Shown here: one piece after another, positions 15,717 to 24,535 of the stretch
How positions within the stretch are numbered: the stretch's first letter is position 1
Layout: every line of letters begins with the position of its first letter
DNA from: Deltaproteobacteria bacterium
GTDB taxonomy: Bacteria; Desulfobacterota; Binatia; Binatales; Binataceae
Length of the DNA stretch: 64,000 nt
Assembly (NCBI GenBank): GCA_021780755.1
Contig: JAJXYF010000003.1
Coordinates: 62,001 to 126,000, forward strand
Reading direction: 5' to 3'
The notes under the pieces: generated by a model
The model's database searches: none
Told to the model about the DNA's origin: nothing
Seen by the model: only the letters and a program-made list of their open reading frames with translations
Position numbers and translations under genes: made by a program

Positions 15717-17864
15717 CTAAAACTCCAACTTCAGGCCCGCCAGGAAATTCACCGGCGGTGCGCGAAACCCGAAGGCTTGCGAGTAATTGCGATCGAGCAC
15801 GTTCTGCACGCGTGCGATCGCCGATTCGTCACGCAGCACTCCCCAGCGGATCCCCGCCGAGTACGCCGCGCTGAAATCCAGCAGATCATACGCGTCGTGG
15901 CTGGTGATACTGCCCGCCGTTGTGATGTCATCGCGGTCGCCGGCAAAAGTGTAGGCGAGCGTCGTCGTGAAACGGTCACCGCCGCGGAAGATCTCTCCTC
16001 GCGTGTACTCGGCCAATGCCGCGGCGGAATATTTCGGCACGCGGGTCGGGCGGATGGTGGGCGATATCGAGACGTGGGTCTCGTCGAGAATCGTTACGTT
16101 GCCCGAGAGCGTCAACCCGCGCAGCGGATGGACCGACGGGATTAATTCAACGCCCTGCGTATCGACCCGGCCCGCGTTGCCCGCCAGCGCACCGTCGGGA
16201 CACGAGGTTGGATTGAAGGCGCAAGGCACGGCCACGATCAGGTTGTGCACGCGGCGCGAGAAATAATTCGCGGTGAATTCAACGCGCTCGCCGAAGGTCT
16301 TGGTAATGCCGCCGTCCCATTCCGATGAAATTTCCGGACTGAGCCGCGGGTTGCCGAAACCGGGAAAGTACAATTCATCGAAGCTCGGCGCGCGAAAGCC
16401 CTCGCTATAGCTGCCGCGCAGGGTCAGGCCATATTGCGGCATCGGAATAGCCACTGACCAGGCTGGACTCACTTCCTCGCCGAACTGGCTATTGCCATCT
16501 ACGCGAAATCCGGCCGTGCCAATCAGATGGCCGTCGAACAGGCGCGCTTCCTGTTCCACATAACCGGCATACTCCTGGCGGCGCGCATTGAATATGGTCA
16601 GAAATTGAGTCGGTGGCGTGTGCGGCGCAAAGAAGAAAAAATCGCTCTGCGAATGTACCCAGCGATCCTTGAAGTCGAAGCCCGCCAGCGATCGAATACC
16701 CGGCACCCACGTATAGATCGCTTCCAGGTTCGCGCCGCGCGTCTCGTCGGGAATATGATCGCTCTCCGACGTAAGACTGCCGAACGGCACGCGCGCTTGT
16801 TCCAGAAAGGGCAGGGCGTTCAGCCGCAATTCGTCCCGTACAAAATAGCCACTCAGATTGGCGACCAGGCGATCGCCGAATTTGCGGTCGATTTCCCCTT
16901 TGTAGAGCATGAATTCGTTGCGCTGATGGGCATTCGGATTGTTGGCGATGCCGCTGTAAATCGAATAGTTCGCCAGGCTCACGTTGGCCCGCGTGTAGCG
17001 CGCGAAGCCGCGTATCACGGTGTTCTCGTCGAGATGGTAATCAAGGCGGAGGGCGCCCGAGAGATTATCGGAGCTGTCGTTGCGGATTCGGTAGCCGCTG
17101 GTCGAGAAATAAGACACGGCGCCCGAGTACGCCAACTTCCCTTCGGCCCCGTCGAAATTCAGCGCCTGGTTCTGGCTCGCGCGATTGCCGCCCAATGACA
17201 GCAGGGTGAATTTTGGCGCGCCCGATCCTTCGCGCGATATCAAATTGATCACGCCGCCGATCGCCTGCGACCCATACAGCGCGCCGCCCGCGCCGCGCAC
17301 GACCTCGACGCGATCGAGATCGTCGGTGGTCAACCGGCTCATATCGAACGACCCGGTCGCCGAATCGTTCACCGGCACGCCGTCAATCATGATTAGCGTC
17401 TGTGCCGGCGTCGCCCCGCGAATCGAAACATCGGCGATCGTTCCCGGCGATCCGCTTTGCGTCACTTCCACGCCCGGCACTTCGCGCAGCGCCGTCGGCA
17501 CGTCACGAATCTCCTGCGACTGGATTTGCTTGCTGCTCACCACCGATACCGCGGTGCCGATTTCGCTGATCGGCGTCGCCATGCGCGTCGCCGTCACCAC
17601 GATCACCATCCGCGGCAGCCGCGCTTGCGCGTGGTTCGCCGTGCTGTGCCTGGTGGCGGCCGCCGTTTGCGATCCCCGCGCCGCCGCTGATCCACGCGCC
17701 GTCGCTTTCACGGATGTTGGCGAAGGCGCTCGCATCGACGCCGTCGAGGATGTTTTCCCTTCGGCCGCAACGCTTTGCGATGCATCGCCCGCGATCGCCC
17801 GGGTCGATATGGCCGCGGCGATTACAACTGTGAGAATGAAAAGACGAAAATACTTCCGCACCAT
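15717..17864 (-). CDS. btuB: TonB-dependent cobalamin receptor (BtuB-like)
   Basis: A 715-residue outer-membrane receptor for corrinoid uptake. It has a signal peptide (FRLFILTVVIAAAISTRAIA), a Ser/Thr/Ala-rich spacer, a TonB box (VVTATR), a plug domain with TLIMIDGVPVNDSATG and VEVVRGAGGALYGSQAIGGVINLIS, a 22-strand-type barrel and a terminal aromatic residue (LKLEF). The assignment to vitamin B12 is supported by the cobalamin riboswitch directly upstream on the same strand and the adjacent cob genes. ATG at 17864 (behind GAGG) is preferred to the GTG two codons upstream. Confidence 0.88.
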   Translation of the reverse strand: MVRKYFRLFILTVVIAAAISTRAIAGDASQSVAAEGKTSSTASMRAPSPTSVKATARGSAAARGSQTAAATRHSTANHAQARLPRMVIVVTATRMATPISEIGTAVSVVSSKQIQSQEIRDVPTALREVPGVEVTQSGSPGTIADVSIRGATPAQTLIMIDGVPVNDSATGSFDMSRLTTDDLDRVEVVRGAGGALYGSQAIGGVINLISREGSGAPKFTLLSLGGNRASQNQALNFDGAEGKLAYSGAVSYFSTSGYRIRNDSSDNLSGALRLDYHLDENTVIRGFARYTRANVSLANYSIYSGIANNPNAHQRNEFMLYKGEIDRKFGDRLVANLSGYFVRDELRLNALPFLEQARVPFGSLTSESDHIPDETRGANLEAIYTWVPGIRSLAGFDFKDRWVHSQSDFFFFAPHTPPTQFLTIFNARRQEYAGYVEQEARLFDGHLIGTAGFRVDGNSQFGEEVSPAWSVAIPMPQYGLTLRGSYSEGFRAPSFDELYFPGFGNPRLSPEISSEWDGGITKTFGERVEFTANYFSRRVHNLIVAVPCAFNPTSCPDGALAGNAGRVDTQGVELIPSVHPLRGLTLSGNVTILDETHVSISPTIRPTRVPKYSAAALAEYTRGEIFRGGDRFTTTLAYTFAGDRDDITTAGSITSHDAYDLLDFSAAYSAGIRWGVLRDESAIARVQNVLDRNYSQAFGFRAPPVNFLAGLKLEF

Positions 17865-17932
17865 GGCCACCCTCGTGGTATGGCGTCGGCCATTTGCGGA
17901 GCGGCGACCGGACGGGCGTTGAAAACGCGAAA

Positions 17933-17958
17933 CCCGACCCTTCGCTAAAAGGATCGGG
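17933..17958 (-). terminator. Riboswitch expression platform: terminator hairpin before btuB
   Basis: On the minus strand CCCGATCC (17958-17951) pairs with GGGTCGGG (17940-17933) around a 10-nt loop, followed by TTTCGCGTTTTC. Located between the riboswitch aptamer and the btuB start, it is the likely element formed when cobalamin is bound, so control would be by premature termination. Confidence 0.6.
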
Positions 17959-17989
17959 CGTCAGGATCACGGATTCCCGACGTCACCAT

Positions 17990-18165
17990 CCCCGCGGAAG
18001 GCAGACTGCCAAGTCATCCGGCCGGTCTCCTGACTTGGGGTTCTCACTCGGGCCCGCCTTCCCGCTTGCGCAGTGGCTTGATGGGCCTCCGTCCCCCGAT
18101 ACAGTTGCGGGGCAGCGTCGGATTCTCACCGACTTCCCGTACACCGGATGCGGCCTAGATTACTA
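17990..18165 (-). promoter_or_regulatory. Cobalamin riboswitch (aptamer)
   Basis: On the minus strand the leader contains the conserved core GGGAAGTCGGTGAGAATCC...GACGCTGCCCCGCAACTG (18139-18102) and the B12 box GTCAGGAGACCGGCC (18034-18020). Together these define the cobalamin aptamer. It controls btuB, 125 bases downstream; the cobU gene lies on the other strand and is not under it. Ends are approximate. Confidence 0.93.
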
Positions 18166-18300
18166 TTCGTGGCCGCCCCGACAGTCAATCGGATTGAACC
18201 ACTTGCGCATTTGAGATACTGGCGCGGTAGTCACTCCCCACGCCGTCGCGCCTTTTCCGATGGGATGTCCGCCGCGACAAAATCGGTTACGCTTTGCGCG

Positions 18301-18825
18301 ATGCCCACACTGACGCTTATTACCGGCGGCTCACGCAGCGGCAAAAGTACGCATGCGATTACCCTCGCGACCGCCGACCCGGCCGCCACGCGCCACTATT
18401 TCATCGCGACCGCCGAAGCGCTCGACGACGAGATGCGCGTGCGTATAGCGCATCATCAGGCGACCCGCCCATCCACTTTCGTCACGGTGGAGGAGCCGGT
18501 TCGTCTGCCGACGGCGATCGCGGCACTCGCGGGACGCGCCGATGTCGCGGTGCTGGATTGTTTGACCCTGTGGGTCTCAAACTTGATCGGTAAAGGTTTC
18601 GACGACGGCGCGATTCTCGCGCAGGCCGGCACCCTTGCGGCGGCGCTGCGTCAGGCTCCATTTCCGATGATTGTCGTCACCGATGAAGTCGGATGGGGAA
18701 TCGTTCCGGACAATCCAGTCGCGCGGCGCTTTCGCGATCTGCTCGGCTGGACCAATCAAAAGGTCGCGCACGCCGCCGACCGCGTAATTCTGATGGCGGC
18801 GGGCTATCCGCTCCGCTTGAAGTGA
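18301..18825 (+). CDS. cobU: Adenosylcobinamide kinase/guanylyltransferase
   Basis: A 174-residue bifunctional enzyme that phosphorylates adenosylcobinamide and transfers GMP to give AdoCbi-GDP, in nucleotide-loop assembly. The P-loop GGSRSGKST (residues 9-17), the HYFIATAEALDDEMRVRIAHHQATRP block with the guanylylated-His region, and VLDCLTLWVSN and TDEVGWGIVPDNPVARRFRDLLG are all typical. ATG at 18301 gives the usual family N-terminus; an upstream in-frame ATG at 18265 is less likely. It is convergent with the cobS end of the operon. Confidence 0.93.
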   Translation: MPTLTLITGGSRSGKSTHAITLATADPAATRHYFIATAEALDDEMRVRIAHHQATRPSTFVTVEEPVRLPTAIAALAGRADVAVLDCLTLWVSNLIGKGFDDGAILAQAGTLAAALRQAPFPMIVVTDEVGWGIVPDNPVARRFRDLLGWTNQKVAHAADRVILMAAGYPLRLK

Positions 18826-18846
18826 AGATTTTCGCGGCGCGCGATT

Positions 18847-19704
18847 TTAGCTGGCGAGCGCGATCAACACCGCGGTCTCGACCAATTCGCCCGCCGCGCC
18901 GATTAGATCGCCCGTCACCCCGCCCAGCCAGCGCCGATAAAATGCGCGCAGCGCGAGCGATGCCGCGGCCGCGACCACGCACGCCCGCAGAGCATGCAGC
19001 GTCACCAGCGGTGTGAGCGCGATCACCGCGGTCACCGTCGCGACCCGCAAATTGCGGCGCCGATCGCGCGAGAGCATCGCGGCACCGGCCCCTTCGGCCC
19101 GTAGATAATCGAGACCGCTCGCCAGCGCGACCATTGCCCACCGACCCAATCCTGGCGCCATGTAGAGCATCGCGTAACGCTCGGATCCACCGCTGCCCGC
19201 AAGCGCGACGACCTTGAGCGCGATCACGAAGAACAGCGCGATCGCGCCGAAGCTTCCGATCCGGCTGTCGCGTAAAATCTCCAGCGCCCGTTCGCGATGG
19301 CGTCCCGCTCCCAGCGCGTCGGCCGTATCGGCCACGCCATCGAGATGCAGCGCGCCAGTCAGCACGGTCAGGATCAGCACGACCAAAACCGCCCGCAGCG
19401 CGTGGCCGAAAAATGGTGCGAGCAGCCAATCTATCGCGCACAGTGTCAAGCCGACGCCGAAACCGACCAGCGGAAACCATCCGAAGGAAGCCGCGACATC
19501 GGTTGATTGGGCGGCACCGGCGGTCCCCACCGGAAGAATAGTCAGAAACGTCGCCGCCAGCCGAATCTGCAATAGCCATTGCGCGGCGTTGCTCTCGGGA
19601 CCATCGTGACTATCCGCTCCGTGCGAATTTTCACCGGCCGGCGCGCCCGTGCCGATTTCGTCGCCCGGCCCGTTAGCGCCAACTTCATCGGATCGTCCGC
19701 TCAT
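18847..19704 (-). CDS. cobS: Adenosylcobinamide-GDP ribazoletransferase (cobalamin synthase)
   Basis: A 285-residue integral membrane protein that joins AdoCbi-GDP to alpha-ribazole (phosphate), closing the nucleotide loop. Signature: GALHLDGVADTADALGAGRHRERALEILRDSRIGSFG in segments (about residues 117-152), with several hydrophobic helices. The first ~40 residues (Gly/Asp/Glu-rich) are an extra hydrophilic extension not usual in the family. The start overlaps the cobT stop by four bases; last gene of the operon. Confidence 0.92.
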   Translation of the reverse strand: MSGRSDEVGANGPGDEIGTGAPAGENSHGADSHDGPESNAAQWLLQIRLAATFLTILPVGTAGAAQSTDVAASFGWFPLVGFGVGLTLCAIDWLLAPFFGHALRAVLVVLILTVLTGALHLDGVADTADALGAGRHRERALEILRDSRIGSFGAIALFFVIALKVVALAGSGGSERYAMLYMAPGLGRWAMVALASGLDYLRAEGAGAAMLSRDRRRNLRVATVTAVIALTPLVTLHALRACVVAAAASLALRAFYRRWLGGVTGDLIGAAGELVETAVLIALAS

Positions 19705-20765
19705 TCGATCTTCTCCGACACGCCCGCGCTCTCGAACGTCGCCATCTCGCGGTACAGCGCGAGCGCGGCCTGAATCACGTTCATCGCGATTACGGCGCCG
19801 CTGCCCTCGCCGAGGCGCATCTCAAGGTCGAGCATCGCGCGCACGCCCATCGCCTGCAGCGCGAGCGCGTGACCGCCCTCGGCCGATCGATGGCTGAAGA
19901 ATAGATGCTCGTAAATGCCGGGACGAATTTTTTCCGCAACGGCGGCCGCCGCGGTGGCGATAAAGCCGTCAACCACCACCGGCGTGCGCGCCGCGGCCGC
20001 GCCGAGGCACGCTCCCGCCATCGCGGCCAGTTCGAATCCGCCGATCGCCGCCAGCAGCGAAAGTCCGTCGCCGAGCCGTGCGCGATGAAGCCGCAGCGCC
20101 GTCTCGATCACCTCGACCTTGTGTGCCAGCGCGCCGTCATCAACGCCGGTGCCGCGTCCCGCGATGCGCGCCGGTTCGATCCCGGTCAGCGCGGCCAGCA
20201 TCGCGGCTGCGGGCGTGCTGTTGGCGATCCCCATCTCGCCGATTCCGAGCAGCACAACTCCGCTCGCGACCGCTTCGCGCGCCGTTTCGATTCCGATTTC
20301 GATTGCAAGCCGGGCCTGTCCATCCGTCATCGCGGGCCCTTCGAGAAAATTCCTGGTGCCGGGGGCGATGCGCCGGTAACGCACGCCCGCGAACGGCGTC
20401 GCGCTGGTGTCGGTCTCGACGCCCACGTCGGTAACGATCAATTCGTAACCGAAGCGGCGAGCCAATACGCTGATTGCCGCGCCGCCCGCGCCGATATTGC
20501 GCAACATCTCGACCGTCACCGCCTTCGGATATGCGCTGACGCCCGCGTCGGCCACGCCGTGGTCGGCGACGAAAACAGCGATCGCACCGCGTCCATCGGC
20601 AGCGGTGGGGTCGTGGCGAATCGCCGCGTAACGACGCACGATATCTTCGAGATAGCCGAGGCTGCCGCGTGGTTTGGTCAACGAATCGAGGCGGGTAGCG
20701 GCGCATCTTGCAGCCTCCGCATTGGGCGCTTCGATTGCTGCCAGGGTCTGTTCGAGAATACTCAT
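19701..20765 (-). CDS. cobT: Nicotinate-nucleotide-dimethylbenzimidazole phosphoribosyltransferase
   Basis: A 354-residue enzyme that activates DMB to alpha-ribazole phosphate. Typical blocks: LTKPRGSLGYLEDI near the N-terminus, FVADHGVADAGVSAYPKAVTVEMLRNIGAGGAAISVLAR (pieces around residues 65-105), and the C-terminal SHRSAEGGHALALQAMG with DLEMRLGEGSGA, where the catalytic Glu lies. ATG at 20765 (MSILEQTL) overlaps the cobD stop; the longer frame from 20861 lies inside cobD. Confidence 0.93.
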   Translation of the reverse strand: MSILEQTLAAIEAPNAEAARCAATRLDSLTKPRGSLGYLEDIVRRYAAIRHDPTAADGRGAIAVFVADHGVADAGVSAYPKAVTVEMLRNIGAGGAAISVLARRFGYELIVTDVGVETDTSATPFAGVRYRRIAPGTRNFLEGPAMTDGQARLAIEIGIETAREAVASGVVLLGIGEMGIANSTPAAAMLAALTGIEPARIAGRGTGVDDGALAHKVEVIETALRLHRARLGDGLSLLAAIGGFELAAMAGACLGAAAARTPVVVDGFIATAAAAVAEKIRPGIYEHLFFSHRSAEGGHALALQAMGVRAMLDLEMRLGEGSGAVIAMNVIQAALALYREMATFESAGVSEKIE

Positions 20766-21871
20766 TCGCGGGGATCTCCGTGGTATTCGCGCGCGGCGGC
20801 GACGAGGCCTTGGTTGTCGGCGCGGTTTCGAATGCCGGTGCGGTAGAGTCCAGGAGCGCATCCGGGCAGCGAACGTAAATCGCGCACGGCGATTCCGCGG
20901 CGCAGCATAAAGGCGCCGAAGGAATCCCCGCCACTTTCGCGCGCCGCCAGCATCAGGAAGTTGGCAGCCGAAGGAAAGACGCGCAACCGCGGATTTTGCC
21001 CGAGGCCGCCGGCCAGGTGGCCTCGTTCGCGTCCGATCAACTCTCGAGTGCGCACGATATAGTCATTCGCCACGCCGACGCACGCGATTCCGACACGCTC
21101 CGCGACCGTGTTTACCGACCACGGTTCAAGCGCCGCACGCAGCCGCGCTATCAACTCCGCGGACGTCACGGCAAAACCCAGCCGCAGCCCGGGGATCGCA
21201 AAGATCTTCGTCATCGATCGCAGGACAATCACATTGGGCATTTGCGGAACCAGCGCGGACATCGACCGCGGGGCATCCGCAAAATCGATGAAGGCCTCGT
21301 CGAATACGCAATGAGCGCGGAAGCGGGCGCATTCGATCGCGATCGCGGTGGCATGGTCGAGCGATATCATCGCCCCGGTCGGGCTATTCGGCCGGCCCAA
21401 CAAAATCGCGTCGGCGCCAGCTTCGAGCGAGCGCACGATGTCATTGATACGCAATTCAAAATCACCTTCGCGCGACAGTTCGATCGCGCGCGGGGCCGCA
21501 TCGGCAAGGATCAGCGCGTTGGAGATTTCGCTGAAGGTCGGTATCACCACCGCTGGTCGCCGCCAGCGCATCACGCGCGCGATCAGATGGATCAGTTGCG
21601 TCGAGCCGTTGCCGACGAGGACATTTTCGGCGCCGGCGCCGATCCAATCCGCAATTCGCCCGCCGAGCGCATCCGCATACTGAGTGGGATAGCGGGCCAG
21701 CGAACTGACGGCGCGATGGTACTCCTCGATCGCCTCGGCCGGCGGCCCGAGCGGATTGATACTCGCGCTGAAGTCGATCACGCCGGCGGGCGCCGCGCCG
21801 CCATGGACGCGGTCGATTGGAATCGCCTTCAGCGCATCGGATCGGACCGCGGGTTTACCAATGGCACTCAT
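20762..21871 (-). CDS. cobD: Threonine-phosphate decarboxylase-like PLP enzyme
   Basis: A 369-residue fold-type I PLP enzyme. FSASINPLGPP near the N-terminus, NGSTQLIHLIAR, FDEAFIDFAD and the PLP-lysine motif SMTKIFAIPGLRLGF (Lys222) match the CobD/CobC and histidinol-phosphate aminotransferase family. In this operon it should produce (R)-1-aminopropan-2-ol phosphate for the corrinoid side chain. It couples directly with cobT (4-base overlap). The C-terminal Cys-rich extension of Salmonella CobD is absent. The start is uncertain: the best ribosome site lies 25 bases before ATG 21871. Confidence 0.85.
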   Translation of the reverse strand: MSAIGKPAVRSDALKAIPIDRVHGGAAPAGVIDFSASINPLGPPAEAIEEYHRAVSSLARYPTQYADALGGRIADWIGAGAENVLVGNGSTQLIHLIARVMRWRRPAVVIPTFSEISNALILADAAPRAIELSREGDFELRINDIVRSLEAGADAILLGRPNSPTGAMISLDHATAIAIECARFRAHCVFDEAFIDFADAPRSMSALVPQMPNVIVLRSMTKIFAIPGLRLGFAVTSAELIARLRAALEPWSVNTVAERVGIACVGVANDYIVRTRELIGRERGHLAGGLGQNPRLRVFPSAANFLMLAARESGGDSFGAFMLRRGIAVRDLRSLPGCAPGLYRTGIRNRADNQGLVAAAREYHGDPRE

Positions 21872-21916
21872 GCGCGCGCACTCATGCCGGACGCTTCTCC
21901 TGTATTGGAACACACT

Positions 21917-22891
21917 TCACGCAAGCACCTTGACGATCATAGACCGCGCCAGGGCGAGCAGACAAAACGCCGCGATCACCGCGAGTTTCATCATCATGCG
22001 CGCGGCCGCGATATCCGTCACCGACGGTTTGCGTTCCGCAAGTCCCAGCGCCGTGCGGTGCTCGACCTCGCCGTCATAGATAGCGTCGCCGCCGAGCCGA
22101 ATTCCGAGCGCGCCGGCGACCGCGGCTTCCGGATACCCGGCGTTGGGGCTCGCATGATGGTGCGCGTCCGCGCGACAAATCGCCCACGCTTGTGCCGCAC
22201 GACCCGTCACGAATTGCGCCGCCGCGATCAGGCAGATCGCCGTCAACCGCGCGGGAATGTAATTCGCGGCGTCGTCGATGCGCGCCGCGGCCCGCCCGAA
22301 ATAGAGATGACGCTCGTCACGATAGCCAATCATCGAATCGAGCGTGTTCGCGGCCTTATAGGCAATTGCGGCTACCGGCCCGCCCACGAAGAGAAACATC
22401 AGTGGGGCGATCACGCCGTCGGAGGTGTTTTCGGCAACCGACTCGACCGTCGCGCGAATCATGCCCGCGCTATCGAGCGCTTCGGGATCTCGTCCGACCA
22501 GCGCTGGAAGCGCGCTTCGCGCCCCTGACTCGTCGTTGGTTTCGAGCGCCCGTTCCACCGCGCGCGCGGCATCGCCGAGTCCGCGCATCGCCAGCGTGGT
22601 CCATGCGATGAGCAGCGCCGCGGCAGTGCCCAGCGATTGCGCGATGCCCGAAGCGCCCGCGATCAATAGCCAAACGCAGGCCGCAGAAAGAGCAATCGTC
22701 GCGACCGCGAGAATCAAGCCGTTGCGAAGATCGCGCCGCGCAACGCCGGTGTGCAAGCGGCGCTCGCCCAACGAGATCGCCGCGCCGATCAGGCGCACCG
22801 GATGGGGCATCCACGGTGGATCGCCCAGCACCAAATCGATCGCCAGCGCCGTAGCGATGAGAGGCGCGGATAAATGAAAGACGGAATTCAA
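21917..22891 (-). CDS. cbiB: Adenosylcobinamide-phosphate synthase
   Basis: A 324-residue membrane protein that attaches the aminopropanol arm to adenosylcobyric acid. LVLGDPPWMPHPVRLIGAAI at the N-terminus, VESVAENTSDGVIAPLMF with YKAANTLDSMIGYRDERHLYFGRAAARIDDAANYIPARL (in pieces, about residues 148-217) and HASPNAGYPEAAVAGALGIRLGG are all diagnostic. Start overlaps the cbiZ stop. Confidence 0.93.
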   Translation of the reverse strand: MNSVFHLSAPLIATALAIDLVLGDPPWMPHPVRLIGAAISLGERRLHTGVARRDLRNGLILAVATIALSAACVWLLIAGASGIAQSLGTAAALLIAWTTLAMRGLGDAARAVERALETNDESGARSALPALVGRDPEALDSAGMIRATVESVAENTSDGVIAPLMFLFVGGPVAAIAYKAANTLDSMIGYRDERHLYFGRAAARIDDAANYIPARLTAICLIAAAQFVTGRAAQAWAICRADAHHHASPNAGYPEAAVAGALGIRLGGDAIYDGEVEHRTALGLAERKPSVTDIAAARMMMKLAVIAAFCLLALARSMIVKVLA

Positions 22892-23610
22892 CGACGCTGA
22901 TCAGTGACGGCGCGTGCGAGCGCGACGGCACAACCGCGCGTCACCGCGCGGCCAATTAATTCGCCGGGCAACGTATGTTTGCCGCAATAGACGATCGTAT
23001 TCGCGCGCGCCGCCGCGATTGGCGCCGCGACCGTGATGCAGTCGGTGCCGGTGCCGGTGGCGCGCGCTCCCGATCGCACGCTCAACACCCCCGCGTCATG
23101 CATCGCGGCGACGCGCGCCTCAACCGCGATTTGCAACGCTTCGACCAGCGCGGAGCGCGTCAACGGCTGGTTGATCGCGACGATTATATTGATCGTCCCC
23201 GGCCTGAGCGCGCGCGGTCCGCGCCCGACGCCCGCACCCGCGCGCGGCACGCCGACCGTCGCGCGATCGCCCACCCGTAACGCATTTGCGCATCCCGCGC
23301 TGCACCAGGCGCCAACGATCAGACCGTTGCGTGCGAGCGTCGCCCGACCCGCGCGATCGATTCGCGCACCCGTCATCATCGCAACCGCGCGCCGCGGATC
23401 GTGCCGCAAGGCGCGCACGACGGCGCTCAAATGTGCCCGCGGCGCTTCGGTCGCGGCGCGCTCGTCAATTTCGATCTGATGATTCACGATCAAATCCGCG
23501 CGCTTGAAACCGCCGCCCAACGGCGCCCATCCAAGCACCAACCACGGCGCCGGCAGGGTAACCGCGAGCGTGCGTCCGCGGATCGACCAGCACCAGGGTG
23601 CGCTAATCAC
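22888..23610 (-). CDS. cbiZ: Adenosylcobinamide amidohydrolase
   Basis: A 240-residue CbiZ-family enzyme that cuts the aminopropanol linkage of adenosylcobinamide or pseudocobalamin to adenosylcobyric acid, allowing a foreign lower ligand to be removed. Family landmarks: CSAGCANALRVGD, RPGTINIIVAINQPLTRSALVEAL, and GARATGTGTDCITVA. Its pairing with cbiB (which uses the product) and bluB (new lower ligand) is the logic of corrinoid remodelling. Overlaps bluB by eight bases upstream. Confidence 0.9.
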   Translation of the reverse strand: MISAPWCWSIRGRTLAVTLPAPWLVLGWAPLGGGFKRADLIVNHQIEIDERAATEAPRAHLSAVVRALRHDPRRAVAMMTGARIDRAGRATLARNGLIVGAWCSAGCANALRVGDRATVGVPRAGAGVGRGPRALRPGTINIIVAINQPLTRSALVEALQIAVEARVAAMHDAGVLSVRSGARATGTGTDCITVAAPIAAARANTIVYCGKHTLPGELIGRAVTRGCAVALARAVTDQRR

Positions 23611-24457
23611 GGCGCGCTTTCAAATTGATGTTCGGAACTTCCGCGCCTTCGCTCCGATGAGCCTGTTCGGGCCGCCCGGTGTCGCACGGCGTCGCGTCCG
23701 TGAGCAGACCACGCCAGATATCCGGACTCTGCACCAGGTCGGCGAGCGCGTGCCCATCGCTCTCGGTTCCGCCGTTCCACGAATCGAAATGGATCAGCGA
23801 GCGCGGCGGCATCCGCGCCTCCCATTCCGCACTCTCGAGCACGGGCCGATCGGGAAACGCCTGGACATAGCCGACACACAGGTACGCGACCGGGATGATG
23901 TGGCCCGGAATCGCAAAGATTTCGCGCAGCGCGTCATTGCGGACGATGCTCACCCAACCCACGCCAAGTCCCTCTGCCCGTGCGGCCAGCCACAGGTTGC
24001 CGACGGCGAGACAGGTCGAATAGACCTCGACTTCACTGATGCTGACTTTGCCGAGCACCGCTGGACCGAAACGATCGGGCTCGCAGGTGACGATCAGGTT
24101 GAGCGGCGCATCGAGAATGCCTTCGAGCTTGAGCGCGAGAAACTTGCCTAAACGGTCGCCGGAAAATTGTGCGGCGTTGATCGCGCGCTCCTCCTCGAAT
24201 ACGCGTTTGACCTCGCGCCGGCGCTCGGCGTCGCGCACCACGATAAAGTCCCAGGGCTGCGTGAATCCGACGCTGGCCGCATGATGCGCCGCCACGATCA
24301 CGCGTGCGAGCACTTCGTCCGGCACCGCGTCCGGGAGGAACTCGCGGATGTCGCGACGCCGGAAGATCGCCTCGTAGAGACCGCGCTGATATTCCGCGGG
24401 CAGCGCATGGCGGTTCGCCGCGCTCGCTTGCGCGCGGTCGTGGCTATCCTGTGACAA
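23603..24457 (-). CDS. bluB: 5,6-dimethylbenzimidazole synthase
   Basis: A 284-residue flavin enzyme that breaks reduced FMN with oxygen to form DMB, the lower ligand of cobalamin. It has the nitroreductase-like fold with RRDIREFLPDAVP (about residues 33-45), HHAASVGFTQPWDFIVV, ARAEGLGVGWVSI and PVAYLCVGYVQAFPDRPVLE. First gene of the operon with no riboswitch seen upstream. The C-terminus extends ~40 residues beyond many homologues. Its oxygen requirement implies an aerobic or microaerobic host. Confidence 0.92.
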   Translation of the reverse strand: MSQDSHDRAQASAANRHALPAEYQRGLYEAIFRRRDIREFLPDAVPDEVLARVIVAAHHAASVGFTQPWDFIVVRDAERRREVKRVFEEERAINAAQFSGDRLGKFLALKLEGILDAPLNLIVTCEPDRFGPAVLGKVSISEVEVYSTCLAVGNLWLAARAEGLGVGWVSIVRNDALREIFAIPGHIIPVAYLCVGYVQAFPDRPVLESAEWEARMPPRSLIHFDSWNGGTESDGHALADLVQSPDIWRGLLTDATPCDTGRPEQAHRSEGAEVPNINLKARRD

Positions 24458-24485
24458 AGCGCTGTCGCCGTTTTGCGATGAAATT

Positions 24486-24525
24486 GCGGGGGCGAAGGCG
24501 CGCGCTCACGCGCCTCCGCCCCCGC
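24486..24525 (-). terminator. Strong hairpin after tpx
   Basis: GCGGGGGCG-A-AGGCGCG (24486-24502) pairs with CGCGCCT-C-CGCCCCCGC (24509-24525) with a 6-nt loop and a single A/C mismatch. On the minus strand it lies right after the tpx stop and is followed by AATTTCAT. Likely transcription terminator between tpx and the bluB operon. Confidence 0.6.
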
Positions 24526-24535
24526 TGGGATTGCT

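Noticed and set aside
17965..18300. Riboswitch acting on cobU
   Set aside because: Aptamer core and B12 box read on the minus strand, toward btuB; cobU is on the plus strand.
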